DNA of 64,000 nucleotides from Paramacrobiotus metropolitanus (lineage: Eukaryota > Tardigrada > Eutardigrada > Parachela > Macrobiotidae). Both the position numbers and the translations under genes were made by a program. Position 1 is the first letter of the stretch. The number at the start of each line of letters is the position of its first letter. The stretch spans positions 186,001 to 250,000 of the forward strand of contig NW_026570339.1 of the NCBI RefSeq assembly GCF_019649055.1, written 5' to 3'. Below are positions 48,318-59,573 of this stretch, one piece after another. Below the pieces are notes generated by a model that saw only the letters and a list, made by a program, of their open reading frames with translations, did not search any database and was not told the DNA's origin.

Positions 48318-51300
48318 CTACGCTGACGCTTGGAACGCCTCACTTATAGCCACCAAGGCCATCGTGCTGAGCCGGCCAGTATCCATCTCACGGAGGTCGA
48401 CCTCGTCCCACGCTAACGGCGTCCCATCCACCTGGAATCCGCTGAATCTGCAATGCATAGGAGAGCACGTCAGAGTCACTCTGTCCCATCCAGTGTCATC
48501 ATAATTATTACGTTTGAGTTTATTGCTTAACGCCTGCAAATATAAGGAATCACTCTTTATCGAGATATGCCTAATGCAGCGCACAGATACAATATCTGTA
48601 CATGTATTGTACATGTTATGCAGGAGCCGCGAATATCATTACATGGACAGTAGATGGCGGATGCGCTGCCACTCCGCGGGATACTGCAGGTTGCCCAGCC
48701 AGTGGGCGTGGATGGCCCGCACTTTCTCGCTGACAGCAGGCGCGAACTGCTGCCATCAGCCGGCTCGTTAAAGCGGCTGCTGACGTTAGTGCTAAAGCGC
48801 AGAACGATCCGGCGCAGCGTGATCTCGGTGGCCTCCATCGTCGACAGCAGCGTCGCTGCCGCTGTCTGGAACTTGTGGCTAAGGTCAGCCTCGGGGATCA
48901 GTAAGCTTAAGGCGGGCTGGGCTAGCGACAACAGACCCAGCTCATGCGGGTCATGATACAGCACCTCCCTCAACGGTGCATGGAGGAGTCGGGACAACCG
49001 GCAGCTGTGCAGTATCAGCGTGTGACAGTGACCTTTGAACCGCCGCGCCATCCACACTGTGGGGTGCTTGAGCAGTGCGCCTTCGTTGTACCGCCCGATG
49101 TATAATAGGCGTCTTGGAGGACGACTAGGGCTGCGCGTTGGTCACTTGCAACCAGGGCTCCAGGAAAAAGGCGTGCTGCTGCCCTCGGCCACTGCCATTT
49201 ATAGTCAGACTCCGGCTGCTGCAGCTGACTGCACGATTCAACATGGACGCCACTTTGTAGCAATGATCGTTCTGGCATGTATTGAAAGAGCAACCTTCCA
49301 AGCTGATTGTGATGTGATCCTTGTGCGTCCCAGGATTGCAGCTTAATATCGCATGCCACAAGGAACACACCCTACGCAAAGAATAACGGCTCAAACTATA
49401 CTAACGCGCTATGCGTACAATTTTCTACATCCTGCATTCACGAATACAGGATAGCTGTATAGCCAGTATAGGTATCGGTATCTGGACTGTACGTGTGTAC
49501 TGCATGCGGGCTGTTAATACTGGTTTTCTTCAACTGGATCAGATGAAGGAATCCGCGTTATGAAGACACACGACAAGCCTCGTTGCCTTTGTCGCGCTCG
49601 TGTCAGATGTGCATGCTACGAGGAATTAAGGGGTGCGCACAAAGCACAGTATGCGCAAGGCTAACTCGTGTTTTTTTGCCAAAATGTTTTTTCTTTGCAC
49701 TTTTCTGTGTGTGTTACGGACACTTCGGTGACCAGTGTTGGGTGTCGACTCGACAAGCTAGCGGCCCGCGAGTCAGAAATTGAATCCCGGAGCTGCTGCG
49801 GTAAGCCTTCAGAGGCCACCACCGCCTCCGTGAATACCTCCGTTTAAATAGGATCGACAGGTTTCGTACGAGCCACGAGGTGCAGGCTGATAGCTGCTCA
49901 AGGCAAGCTGGCTGCGAACCATGGGCGGTGGACTTAACAGCCTATCGTGGGTGGTTGTTAACGTAGCAGTGCGGTAGGCTGTAGCACATGATTAAATTCT
50001 GTCCGCGCTTACAGTCGTACAAAAACGGCCGACACTCGACAGTGAAGGTGAAAGCCGCTGCTGTGTATAGGTACAGGATGGCATTGGTACAGTATCTGTA
50101 GACTGTAGTTGGTAGCATCACGTGAAGGAATATTTTCGGCGCATCACGGTAAATGTGCAACTTACCGTTTGATCAGCATTTGAGCTTGCAGATCCAAATT
50201 GGCAAATATTTCCATCAAGATTAACTGCGGAAGATGGCAAATACGTATACATGTACCGGCTTCGGAATCTTCAGAATCAGGAGCCATGTACAAGTTAATG
50301 TTGATCGCTATAAAGCAGCAATAGTTTCCTTATGGACGAAAGCAGTCTCGAATTGATAATACATACGAGTAAGTACTGATTAGTTAAGCACACGAATATT
50401 TATATTTTCTCTGCTCAAAACCAAGCCATCGGGTTCTGTGGTCTCTTCAGAGCCTGTCGGTCTTGTAAGTCGTGTTGATGAATTAGTATAGTAATTGCGC
50501 ATAGGCGCATCAGGGACTTACTTACAAAGATTTCAGCGTGCATTTACATACAAAGTATGCAAAACCGCGCCCGTTTTCACGGTTTCTGTGTAAGTTTGTC
50601 CTAGCTAAATCGGACCGCGTGCGCATATGTGCAACGTACTCACATACATACAACCGGATGTATAGTTTATGTACTTTCAGCACAAGTTCTCGCACTATAG
50701 TGAGAGCACTGTATTTAACGCAGCGCGCTCGCCGAGCTGCTCGCTACCATACAAAATTAACTGTAAAAACAATAATATTTAAATTAAAATAATAGATGAA
50801 GAACTTGCATTCTGGATAGCCAGACTAATGCGGGAATCCGCTTCAGTAAAACGGGAAAAGGCAAACAAATTTGCGCTACTCTGCTACAGCAGCAAATTGA
50901 CTTCACAGTAATTAAGTATATAAAAAACATTCAATTTTGATTTAACCATGAGCACTGTATCTTTACTTTTACGTCTTGAATTAAGCCAGTCTTTATTCTC
51001 ACCATGCAAAACTGTCCAGTAACATTGGTTATGCCAACGAAAACAAGCGCAGAACACAGTAAAAAACGACAACGAAAACACGAAAACAAGCGCCGGACCC
51101 CGTTAAAAATACTGACAGCTGGATAGCCAGCAAGCAGGGTTCCCTGCGACGGTATCAATGGATAATTTCATAACAAGAACATTACAAACTACCAAAGAAA
51201 GCCCAAATGCAGATTTAGACATCAATGGGCTTTTCTCTGTCCATTTGCAATGCGCTTGTCAGCAGTCACAAAGCAAAAGATACTGGCATTCTCAGTTTCT

Positions 51301-54300
51301 TACAAATAACGATAGACGTAGAAAGCAGGAACCACATAATATTAGGACTTTCAAATCGCAGCTTGAACCACAACACAGGTTTCGCTGCCTGGTGAATCAC
51401 AACATCGCCAATAATACTATTTTTTTAAAAATTAAAAATTTGAGTAAATAAGTGATCGTTGTAGATTTAAAAAAACCAACTTTGGAAAAACAAACCCATT
51501 AGTAATTCTACTGTGTTAACTGTTAAGTCCGCACTCCGCAAAGTTAAAGTGTGGAGAAACGATCACGTGGTTTCGAATTTTGCTATTGGCGGTGGGCAGC
51601 CTCGATCTAACTCAAAATGCTCGCCCTCCAATCAAAAGCGCAGAAAAGCGAAGTTTGTAAGTAACAGGGCGTCGCTTAGACCCGTTACAAGGTACGCCCA
51701 TCTGTGTAACGGTTTTTGTCGCCGCCCCGCGACAGACTTCGAGCAAAAATGGACTTACATCCAAGCCCAGCCAATCAGGCGCTTTTCGAGCTTCGATGTA
51801 AGTAGGTAAAGGGTAAACTTTGTAGGTAATTCGTGTTGGCGCACGGACTATAGTCTAACTTTGATAATAAGATTACCAGCAAAATAACGGCACGCACACG
51901 TACTTACCTGCATTGTCAGAATGCGGGCCTCCGTTGCTGATATGGACGACGTTCCTGCAGCGGAGCGGCGGCAGTTGTGCTCTGCTGTGTAAATGCCTAT
52001 GCAGAACTCCATTCAGAGTCGATGATATCTGCTGCTGCGTACGCGTACGCGCGTCCTTATTTCCCGTAACGATAACAAAGTCGCACGTTTCCTTGGCGAT
52101 TCGCAGATGAAATCGGCAACCGTCCGTCAACGAGTCGTCATCCGTCCACGAATCCAAGAAGAAATTCGCTGAAGGGTCTATATCCAGTTGTTGGTAGGCC
52201 CGTCGAAAGTGCGTGATGATGCGAGAAACATCGGCTGCCTCCACCAATAGAGAGGCTGCTCCCGGAAACGCGATCACGTGCTTTGTGTAGGTCACCGCAC
52301 TGCTCAGATGCTGGACAGGCAGTTCGCCGGTTGGCAGCTGTGCGGCGATTTGGCAGCGGTCCACAACTTCCACGGCAGCGAATGAGCCAGCCTGACTGTC
52401 CGTTCCACGCACCGCCGTGCTCACGTAATATATTTGACAGACTACAAAATCAGTGCCCGATCAGCGCGCTATCTGCCTTCATACTCTGTATATTGTACTC
52501 CTGCGACCTGCATACACTACTTCTTTTTCGTCGTCAACGGGAGTTCACCCTGACGTAATACACGCACCGCGTGTACTACTACCAACCTGACCGCAGTCAG
52601 CAGAGAAGGAGCTCTGGAGATTGGTGTTGCTCTGTTGCCTACTTCCGTAGACAACAGATGCCTCAAACACACTCTCACCACACTCACTACCACACTACAG
52701 GAATGCCAACACAGTAACTTCCGCCTAGGTACACACTACTGCTTTCCCTAAACGAAGGCCACTCACAACACAAACACCAACAGGACTACAATGATCTTAC
52801 TCACTTTAATCTTATTGATGTTCACTCAGACCAAGTCACACACAGACTGCCGAATGCTAGCCGACGACGAAGCGCAGCTTCCGATCGGGGGCTACCGATA
52901 AGAACACGTATACAGTACGTCATCGCTAGTACATCAGGGAACACACGTACTTGCGCACAGTAAAGTCATACAACATAATCCCAATTATGTCAACCCGCTT
53001 GGAAACACGGGGAGTTGACGTTAAATTCTGTTGACTGGGAATTCTCTCTCCCCTTGTGGCACGTGCACAACTTGACGTTACCAAATAATTCCTGGCTAAT
53101 GTTATACAAAATAATTTAAATAAAAAGTTGTCCATCCCAGCTCGCGCGAGAGAGATAGCCGCCCCAAATGACTGTACGTACGTGAATGTGATGAATAAGT
53201 AGCATTATTCTGTAGCCTGGGACTCGGGCCACTCCAGTGAAGAAAGAATAAACTTAACGGACAAAATCAGTCTGCCAAATCTAGCACGAATGTCAATTTC
53301 TATAATACAGCTTCTATTCCAGTCTTAAAATCAAAATCCTTGGCAGTTCGAGTATTGTCCACCGGCCATGGCGGCTTTGAAGTTGCGTTATCAAAGCTCA
53401 AGCCGACAGTACGTATACAAGTAGTGGTATCTACTACTTATCTACACAGTATAGGCACAGCCCAGTTAAACAGCAGTATTATTGGGCTAGGTATAGGTAT
53501 CTACATAAGTACTGCGATGTACTGTACTGTACTGTACATAACCCTTGTTTCGAAGCGAATTTTGACGATGAATATCAGGTTGAATGAACCGCTTTGAATG
53601 ACGACAGGAGAGTACACAAGCACATATCTGTACAGTAAACAGTACTGCATAATAAACACTTTCAGCGCGGTAACGCGGTACTTCACACATAATTTCGAGG
53701 GATGGCTTCAGTTTTCAAATGGTACGCGGGAGACCGCTCAGCTGCGCATCACTTTGGGCCTGGGCGGGCGCAATGACGTACAATGCAGTTGCGCGGAGTA
53801 CGCATTTTGCTGACGTCACTACTCGTCACTAGGGCCTCGTCCCGAATTCGAAGCGCATTTCGTTACGATACAGCAACTCCGCCTCGTGAGGTGGCTTCGC
53901 GTAGCGTATCTGTAGGTGTGGGCGTGTGGCCACTGCATACAGCCACCTCGTGCGCTTGAGCAACCGTACCATAGCGAGATTCGCTTTGAAACCGGGACGA
54001 GGTCTAGGTTGCCGAAGCTGGTGCCTGATCTCATCTGCAGATTCCTTACATGCACGGTTCAGCAATGTTGCTGGCCGAAATCGGAAGGGTCCATCCATTT
54101 CGTCGCGCAGTGCCACCTGCACTGCCATATTCTCCCAACCTCCTTCTGCCAGTGACCTATCGTCAAAAAGGAAGGCCAGGGACCAAATGGCACCGGTCGG
54201 GACCCACGACGCAGCCGTTTTCGACGAGTCGAAATCAATGTAAGCATGTTGGCCGTCCGCAGCGATATCCTGTATGTATCCCAACCACCAAGCACCGTCC

Positions 54301-54392
54301 GTGGTCCACACAGCCACTGTGTTCTGATAGCTGAACCCATCCGAACCACGCAACACGCGTTGAAATGGAGGCAGACTGGCCGGGGCGACCAT
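48318..54392 (-). CDS. F-box protein with Tudor- and KH0-like N-terminus (family copy B)
   Basis: Seven exons, complement(48318-48447, 48643-48749, 48785-49066, 49146-49371, 50166-50307, 51908-52441, 54050-54392), are joined by codon phase to give about 587 residues. The ATG is at 54,392. Exon 1 has a Tudor/Agenet-like strand set (NTVAVWTTDGAWWLGYIQDI, HAYIDFDSS) and a second module starting at AVQVALRDEMDG. Exon 2 contains FAAVEVVDRCQIAAQL ... RIITHFRRAYQQLDID, resembling the KH0 fold after the tandem Tudors of FMRP, then CDFVIVTGNKDA. Exon 3 holds the F-box (CHLPQLILMEIFANLDLQ) and exon 4 begins RVCSLWHAIL. The last exon (VDLREMDTGRLSTMALVA) aligns with the end of copy A. The 79-nt intron at 49,067-49,145 has a weak acceptor (ctcaag), and 48,750-48,784 is a 35-nt candidate intron or a one-base gap. 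A likely ubiquitin-ligase adaptor, possibly RNA-linked; both are inference. Splitting into two genes (54.4-51.9 and 50.3-48.3 kb) is the main alternative. Confidence 0.6.
50308..51907. other. Intron of F-box gene B
   Basis: A 1.6-kb AT-rich interval between the KH-like exon (donor gtaagtacg) and the F-box exon (acceptor gctttatag). It contains only short ORFs without motifs. If copy B is really two genes, this is the spacer, and the second gene would start at the ATG at 50,287. Confidence 0.45.
52442..54049. other. First intron of F-box gene B, containing a TIR element
   Basis: A 1.6-kb interval from donor gtaagg (minus strand) to acceptor ttttgtag. It contains the family-1 TIR element at 53,832-54,004 close to the donor side and a tactg microsatellite (gtactgtactgtactgtac) at about 53,519. 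Confidence 0.5.
53832..54004. mobile_element. Short TIR element (MITE), family 1 copy b
   Basis: The left end gggcctcgtcccg and right end cgggacgaggtc are inverted, flanked by TA on both sides (TA at 53,830-53,831 and 54,005-54,006). Arms of about 70 bp converge on cctcgtgaggtggct and agccacctcgtgcg. Length and internal order match the copy at 110-277. It begins about 45 bp beyond the splice donor of exon 1 of the F-box gene. Confidence 0.7.
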
Positions 54393-55659
54393 CCTGATCT
54401 GTAACACACAGTCCTTACCAGTTGCTTGAATTAAAAAGTTTCTTAGGTTTGATACAGAACGCAAGTGCTAATAGGCTTGCGGTATGACTCGTAGGGGAAG
54501 AGCTTGCCTGGGCAGGCGCTCTGTTGCAAGGACAACAAACCGTCCGTTAGTAGTTGATTTATCATTATGGCTGCGTGCACGCAGCACGGGTGACATTTCT
54601 TGGTCCGATCCGCACGGGTTTTGGCTGTATGCACGAATTTCACATTTACAATTAAGTATTTTTGAATTTTACTTGCGAAATTATAATTCACAATCTATTT
54701 TTATAGATTTGCACCTTTTTCGTTCAGTGAGCAGCGATATGCTAATAGGATACGACTTACTGTACGAAAAAGGGCCAAGTTGACTCGGCAAAACAGTATT
54801 TTGTGGTACACCACAATCCAGGTATTCAGTAAGTAAAGAAAATTTGTCTTCTTGGTCAAGTTTTTGTCAACTTTGCCGGTGTCTTGATGGCATCGAATGC
54901 GGCCTTCAGATAACCTCGCATCACTTCCGGTTCATGTTACCACTCCCGGGTAAACCCATAAACAAATGCGGGGGCCAGTGCCATGGCAATGGCAGCATGG
55001 ACACCCGTATTCGACGCTCCTCTGTTTTTGACATCGCTTCCTGACCACAATCACTATATCCGCCCCTTTAGTTCTAATCTAATTTCACTACTCTACAGAG
55101 TACTTTACAGATAGATGATCAATCAGGCGCTTCGTTTGGCCCCTATATTCCCACCCAAAAATCGGCTTTGAATTTTTTTAAAATTTCAAGCGATTTAAAA
55201 AGAAAGAATCTAGCCGTGCAGACGGCCAAAACCGATTCCCGACACCCGTGCACGCAACATCGACCTTAATTCATTTGCAATCATAATTCCCGAGTGTTTT
55301 GGTTTTGGTGTTTTGGACATGTTAAAGCTGTAATGGATTTTTTTATTAGATGAAGTCTACACCTAGGCGCAGCTAATTGTAAACAAGCTGAATAAAGTCG
55401 TTACGATTTGAAAAGCAGCGAAAGAAGTTGCTTTTGCATTTCACTATTACTAACCGAATCCATTTCCAGTTAGATGTTAGAACTCCGCGCGTATAAGTGC
55501 CTTTCTTATCCGTATCAAATTTCCTACAGATATTATACCAAGTACACGCGTTAAACTAGAGATTTGTGGGGAGGAGATGCTGCACATTACTTGATCTGTA
55601 CTCTGTACTCTGGGGGTATGTGAACGCACGGCGTTATACGTGTAGTTATCATTTGTTAA
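54393..55659. other. Upstream flank of F-box gene B
   Basis: An acceptor-like ttacag at 54,400, seven bases upstream of the ATG, suggests a 5' UTR intron. Otherwise AT-rich; no gene recognised. Confidence 0.4.
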
Positions 55660-56318
55660 GGGAAGTGGCCCGGTACATGGTACCAAATTCATGTGCGTGC
55701 ACGAACACTTTCGCGCACTCGCAAACACTTCTTTCCTTTGTTTTACGACATTCTGTAGCCAGATGATTAGTACATATAAGCGTGAAAACCGTTTGTGCGC
55801 GCAACATCCGGTTCGGGAGTTAAGGCGGCAAGAAAATTCCAAAAAGTTAAAATACATTCCGGTGTACCAAAAGTCTCATTATGTTCCGGCCTTCTCTAAA
55901 TTTTGAACATAAAAGCATGTAAGTACGAAGATCGTTTTTACACTTGCACCAAAGTTTCATCATTTTTTTCAAATAAATTTCAGAAATGTTAAAATTTATT
56001 TTGAAATTTGAAAAAAAATGCTAGAACCGTGGTTCGGTGAAAAATTATCTTCATGCATATGTGCGTCAAAATTTGGAGAAGATCGGTTGATATCGAGACT
56101 TTTGGTGCACCGGAATGCATTTAAACTTTTTGGAATTTTGATTCGCCTATAACCTTCCAACCGGATGTTGCGCGCACAAACGGCTTTAACGCCAGTGTCT
56201 ACAAATCATCTGGCTGCAAAATGTCATAAAACAAAGCAAAAAGGTGTTTGGGAGTGCGCGAAAGTGAAAGTTTTCGTACATGTACACGAATTTGGTACCA
56301 TGTACCGGGCCACTTCCC
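55660..56318. mobile_element. Foldback family 2, complete element (659 bp, ~270-bp inverted arms)
   Basis: The left end gggaagtggcccggtacatg follows TTAA (55,656-55,659); the right end is its reverse complement followed by TCAA, one change from TTAA. The arms share ggtaccaaattc.tgt, actttcgcgcactc, aaacactt/aacacct, gcgcgcaacatccggtt, aaaattccaaaaagtt and caaaagtct. The centre (about 55,925-56,050) is AT-rich without an ORF. A TTAA target is typical of piggyBac-type insertion, but the ends do not show the usual CCC start, so the superfamily is uncertain. Confidence 0.75.
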
Positions 56319-57965
56319 TCAAACGAGCTGAATAAAAATAAAGTTAACTATCATCTGAGGAGGTCTATAGCTAAGGCAGTGGCCTTGAATTTCAAAATTC
56401 AAACACGCTAGACTGCTAGAGGGTCTGTTTCAGCGTTTTTACCACACTGAAATCAGGAACTTTCCAATATTAATAATCATGACATTATGTAACTATGTAT
56501 TTTATAATAAGCAAGAAAAGGTTTCCAATAGTAATGCGTTTATCGAAATACAAATATACATATTCAGTACTAGTCAAACTTCAAACGGATTAAACTGCAC
56601 ACGTTTGAGAAACACCAAAGCTGCAGGGGTTGCCCATTACGCACAAGCAGGCCAGACACTAGTGGAGTGAGGATAATATATTACTATAGCCTCCCCCCAG
56701 CTCCCGAATTACTGTATTAAAGTGAGCGTGGAAGTTAGAGCGACCCATATTATGTGCACGAATCAGTAGTCAAAACTGGACCAAAATTTTATTATTATTT
56801 TACGTTTGTGTTTAGAAAAAGAGTTTGCTTTCTGAAGAAAAATACTAGGAAGATACTTCGCGCTAGCGCTATTCAGCACCAGTTCTCGGATCCTCTATTT
56901 AATTTTTTAGCAGCCGTAACTAAGGTTTAACAGCTAATGACTGCCAATCATAAAACTCGAAAATCAGAATAAGGTAACAGCAATTATTGTTACACATAGG
57001 ACATCGCTATAGTGATTGCGAGACCACAGGCAAGTGTAGAGCATTGAGCCTTAATCAAATTTCCTAGTTTCTTCGGCTATTGCAGTGCGAACTGCGAACC
57101 ACTTTCACTCACCCAGTCGGAAAATTGAAAACCTTAGTCTGGCTCTCGTAAGGCGAAGCAGTCTCAAGAGACAGGAAAAACCTCAGGCTTCCTGTGAACA
57201 AAAACAACAAGTGATACCACAGCAGGCGCCATCCCTGGAAACCCATATAATCTATACTATGTATAATACTTTATAGTATGTCCTCGGCAAGTTAACAATC
57301 GTGTTATAAAGACGTGCATTATTAACTTGCTTTGCCTTTACCGTATTAATAATAAATAGCCAACAATTTGTATGTGGCCGAGATTTCGACAACAAAAAAA
57401 TAAGAAAAAATGTTATTACAAAATATAAATATAAGCACTATTACATTTGTCAGTGCTGTACGTATCATAATCGTATTGAAACTAAACTAACCGCTATGAT
57501 GATAAACAATACCGTACTCAGAGGAAGCTTATCGAGCTTCCTAAAATCTAAAACCATGTGGCTACACGACTCTCCCCCGGATGCACAAGTGCTAGTCTGT
57601 TGGCATAAACTACTGGTCGTCAGCTAGCTAGCGCTGCTCTTCCAGCTGGTAGCAAGAGGGAAGGCAGTTCACAGCGACTTGCTACGACTATACCGTCTCT
57701 ACGGCACCCGCCCAGTGTGACCGTAGCAGCCAACCGCCCACTGTATCGGCAGGTTAGCGACAGCAGCGCCCGCCCACTGTTATAGCAGCGGACGACTGCT
57801 CATGACTCTGGTGGCCAGAGTCTGGCCACAGTCGGTAAGGCCCGACAAGTGGGTATCAGCATGTGGGCCACTGGGCAGTGGCAGTGCATATGGTAAGGGC
57901 GTTATTGCCGCACGTTGAGCGGGAGGCGTACGACTCGGTACGAGACCTGAAAAACTCGTATACAA
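56319..57965. other. Intergenic AT-rich region
   Basis: No gene or clear repeat unit recognised. Small ORFs near 57,085-57,276 and 57,780-57,983 have no motif. Confidence 0.4.
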
Positions 57966-58291
57966 GTACGAGGCAAGCGACAACTCTTTCCCATCGCTTT
58001 AGTAGATTTTATCACTTTCCCTGCTGCATCTTACCCGTGTGCAGGCGCTCACGTGATGCTTGATTTCAGCCGTTTCAGTCGGTTTGCAGCTATAGTTGAT
58101 TGTGCAAACTGATAAAGAACATATTAAAGTACATAGCATGGCAGGCGAGATTTTATCGCCGGCTCAGTAAGCGCTGATTACAATGGATACGATATCAGTA
58201 TCACGAGAGCGCCTGCACACGGGTAAGATGCAGCAGGGAAAGTGATAAAATTTACTGAAGCGATGGGAAAGAGTTGTCGCTTGCCTCGTAC
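57966..58291. mobile_element. Foldback element, ~95-bp inverted arms
   Basis: The left arm starts gtacgaggcaagcgacaact and runs through gcatcttacccgtgtgcagg to cgctcacgtgat (about 58,055). The right arm (about 58,200-58,291) is its reverse complement with three or four changes. The ~140-bp centre is unique. The same peptide appears when each arm is read in opposite directions (TTLSHRFS, PCCILPVCRRSRD), which is a consequence of the inverted repeat and not of coding. Confidence 0.75.
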
Positions 58292-58754
58292 CTGAAACGG
58301 AGAGGACAATCGACCGCTCCGATCCGAGCGACGAGGCAATGGCGCACACGCGTCCAGCGAGATCTCCGAAATTTGTCTTCAATGAGCGACATAGTTTTGC
58401 CGAGATTTGTGTATTTTAGACTTTGCATAAGGATTTGCGGTGATTTCCATGAAAAATTTATCGCGACTAGCGGACAAAAAAACTGTAATGCACGTCGTAA
58501 CCCACTTGTGGTTAGAGTAACCGATACCAGTAACGAGGATCGCCAATCTGTAGCCCTTTTTCCAGAAAAAGCAACCAGGACGTAAACAAATATCCTTCCG
58601 AATCAGTCTCCATAACTTCGACACCAATCAGTAATCTTCAAATTGTCTCAATTTCCTTTTTCTCTCCACCACTAGTAGGTAACCCACAGGCAGCAGCACC
58701 TTACCAGGAAAGGTCACGCTAAGTAGTTGCGGCCGATTGCCCTGTGATCACGCG

Positions 58755-58946
58755 GACACTGGGGATGGCAGGGCAGCATTGCTTATTGCGCACACCCCTC
58801 CGGGCCGCAGTCCGCACGCAGGCGGCGCGGTGGGTCGACTAGCGGCACACGCACCGTTACGTTGGGTTTGACACACCACCGCGGTGCCTGCGTGCGGACT
58901 GCGGCCCGGAGGGGTGTGCGCAATAAGCAATGCTGCCATCCCCAGT
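58755..58946. repeat. Near-perfect palindrome, ~60-bp arms
   Basis: The left arm begins cactggggatggcag (one g extra), then cagcattgcttattgcgcac, acccctccgggccgcag and tccgcacgcagg. The right arm is the reverse complement from cctgcgtgcgga to ctgccatccccag. The ~60-bp loop holds gcggtgggtc / acaccaccgc, a further partial inversion. It could form a long hairpin. No known family recognised. Confidence 0.8.
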
Positions 58947-59353
58947 TCTCTTGCTGTTTTTTGTAATGCATTGAGGCTTGTTAGCATTGCTTAACTGATG
59001 ACCTTCGTTCTCTACAGTCTACATACTGTTTTTCGAGTGGCTTTTGCTGAAATTTCATGAACCTGATTTTTGTTACTGTTTTAGCCAGGTTTAGATGCCC
59101 ACGCTAGATTTCGATCCTAGCATTTAATGGGTCACCTGCCTACATTTACAATAAATAATAAACAGTAAACAATAAACCACGCTCACAGTGCGCAGCGCTG
59201 CGCAGCTCGGCGAGTTGTCGACGTTAGGTAACGCGCTGCAGCACTTGCTGTCGGACCTCACCATCAGTGCGGTTGTATGCACGGCGTCTGTCGTTGAAAA
59301 CTAGACATTCCAGTTAAAGGACAGTGTAGATGGAGAGCATAAGCGAAATTAAT

Positions 59354-59573
59354 TTACTGCGCCGGACGTGGAGGTGTGCTTTTCTTAGTCGAGCCAGAGA
59401 CAACGCGCTTCAACAGCTTGTCCACGTGTTCCGTAAACCAGTCGACATCGGCTTCCTCCGACGTCCTCTTCTCCTTCTCGACCATCACCGATCGACGACC
59501 ATCATGGACGGCGTCCATCCCGGCATCGTTGAAACGTTCGCTTGCTACTACGCACGCGCGTTTGGCGGGCCTT
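59354..59573 (-). CDS. Weak candidate terminal exon
   Basis: An acceptor-like ccgaccag at 59,574 is followed by an open frame containing VVASERFNDAGMDAVHDGRR and EEADVDWFTEHVDKLLKRV and ending STKKSTPPRPAQ-stop. The charged helical composition looks coding. No matching upstream exon in the right phase was found, and no family is recognised. It may be a decayed transposase tail or a partial gene. Confidence 0.25.

Noticed and set aside
53829-54049. Reading the Tudor-like ORF on into the MITE as a truncated gene
   Set aside because: A consensus donor (gtaagg) at 54,049 ends the exon in phase 1, which fits the next exon; the MITE is then intronic and the gene need not be broken.
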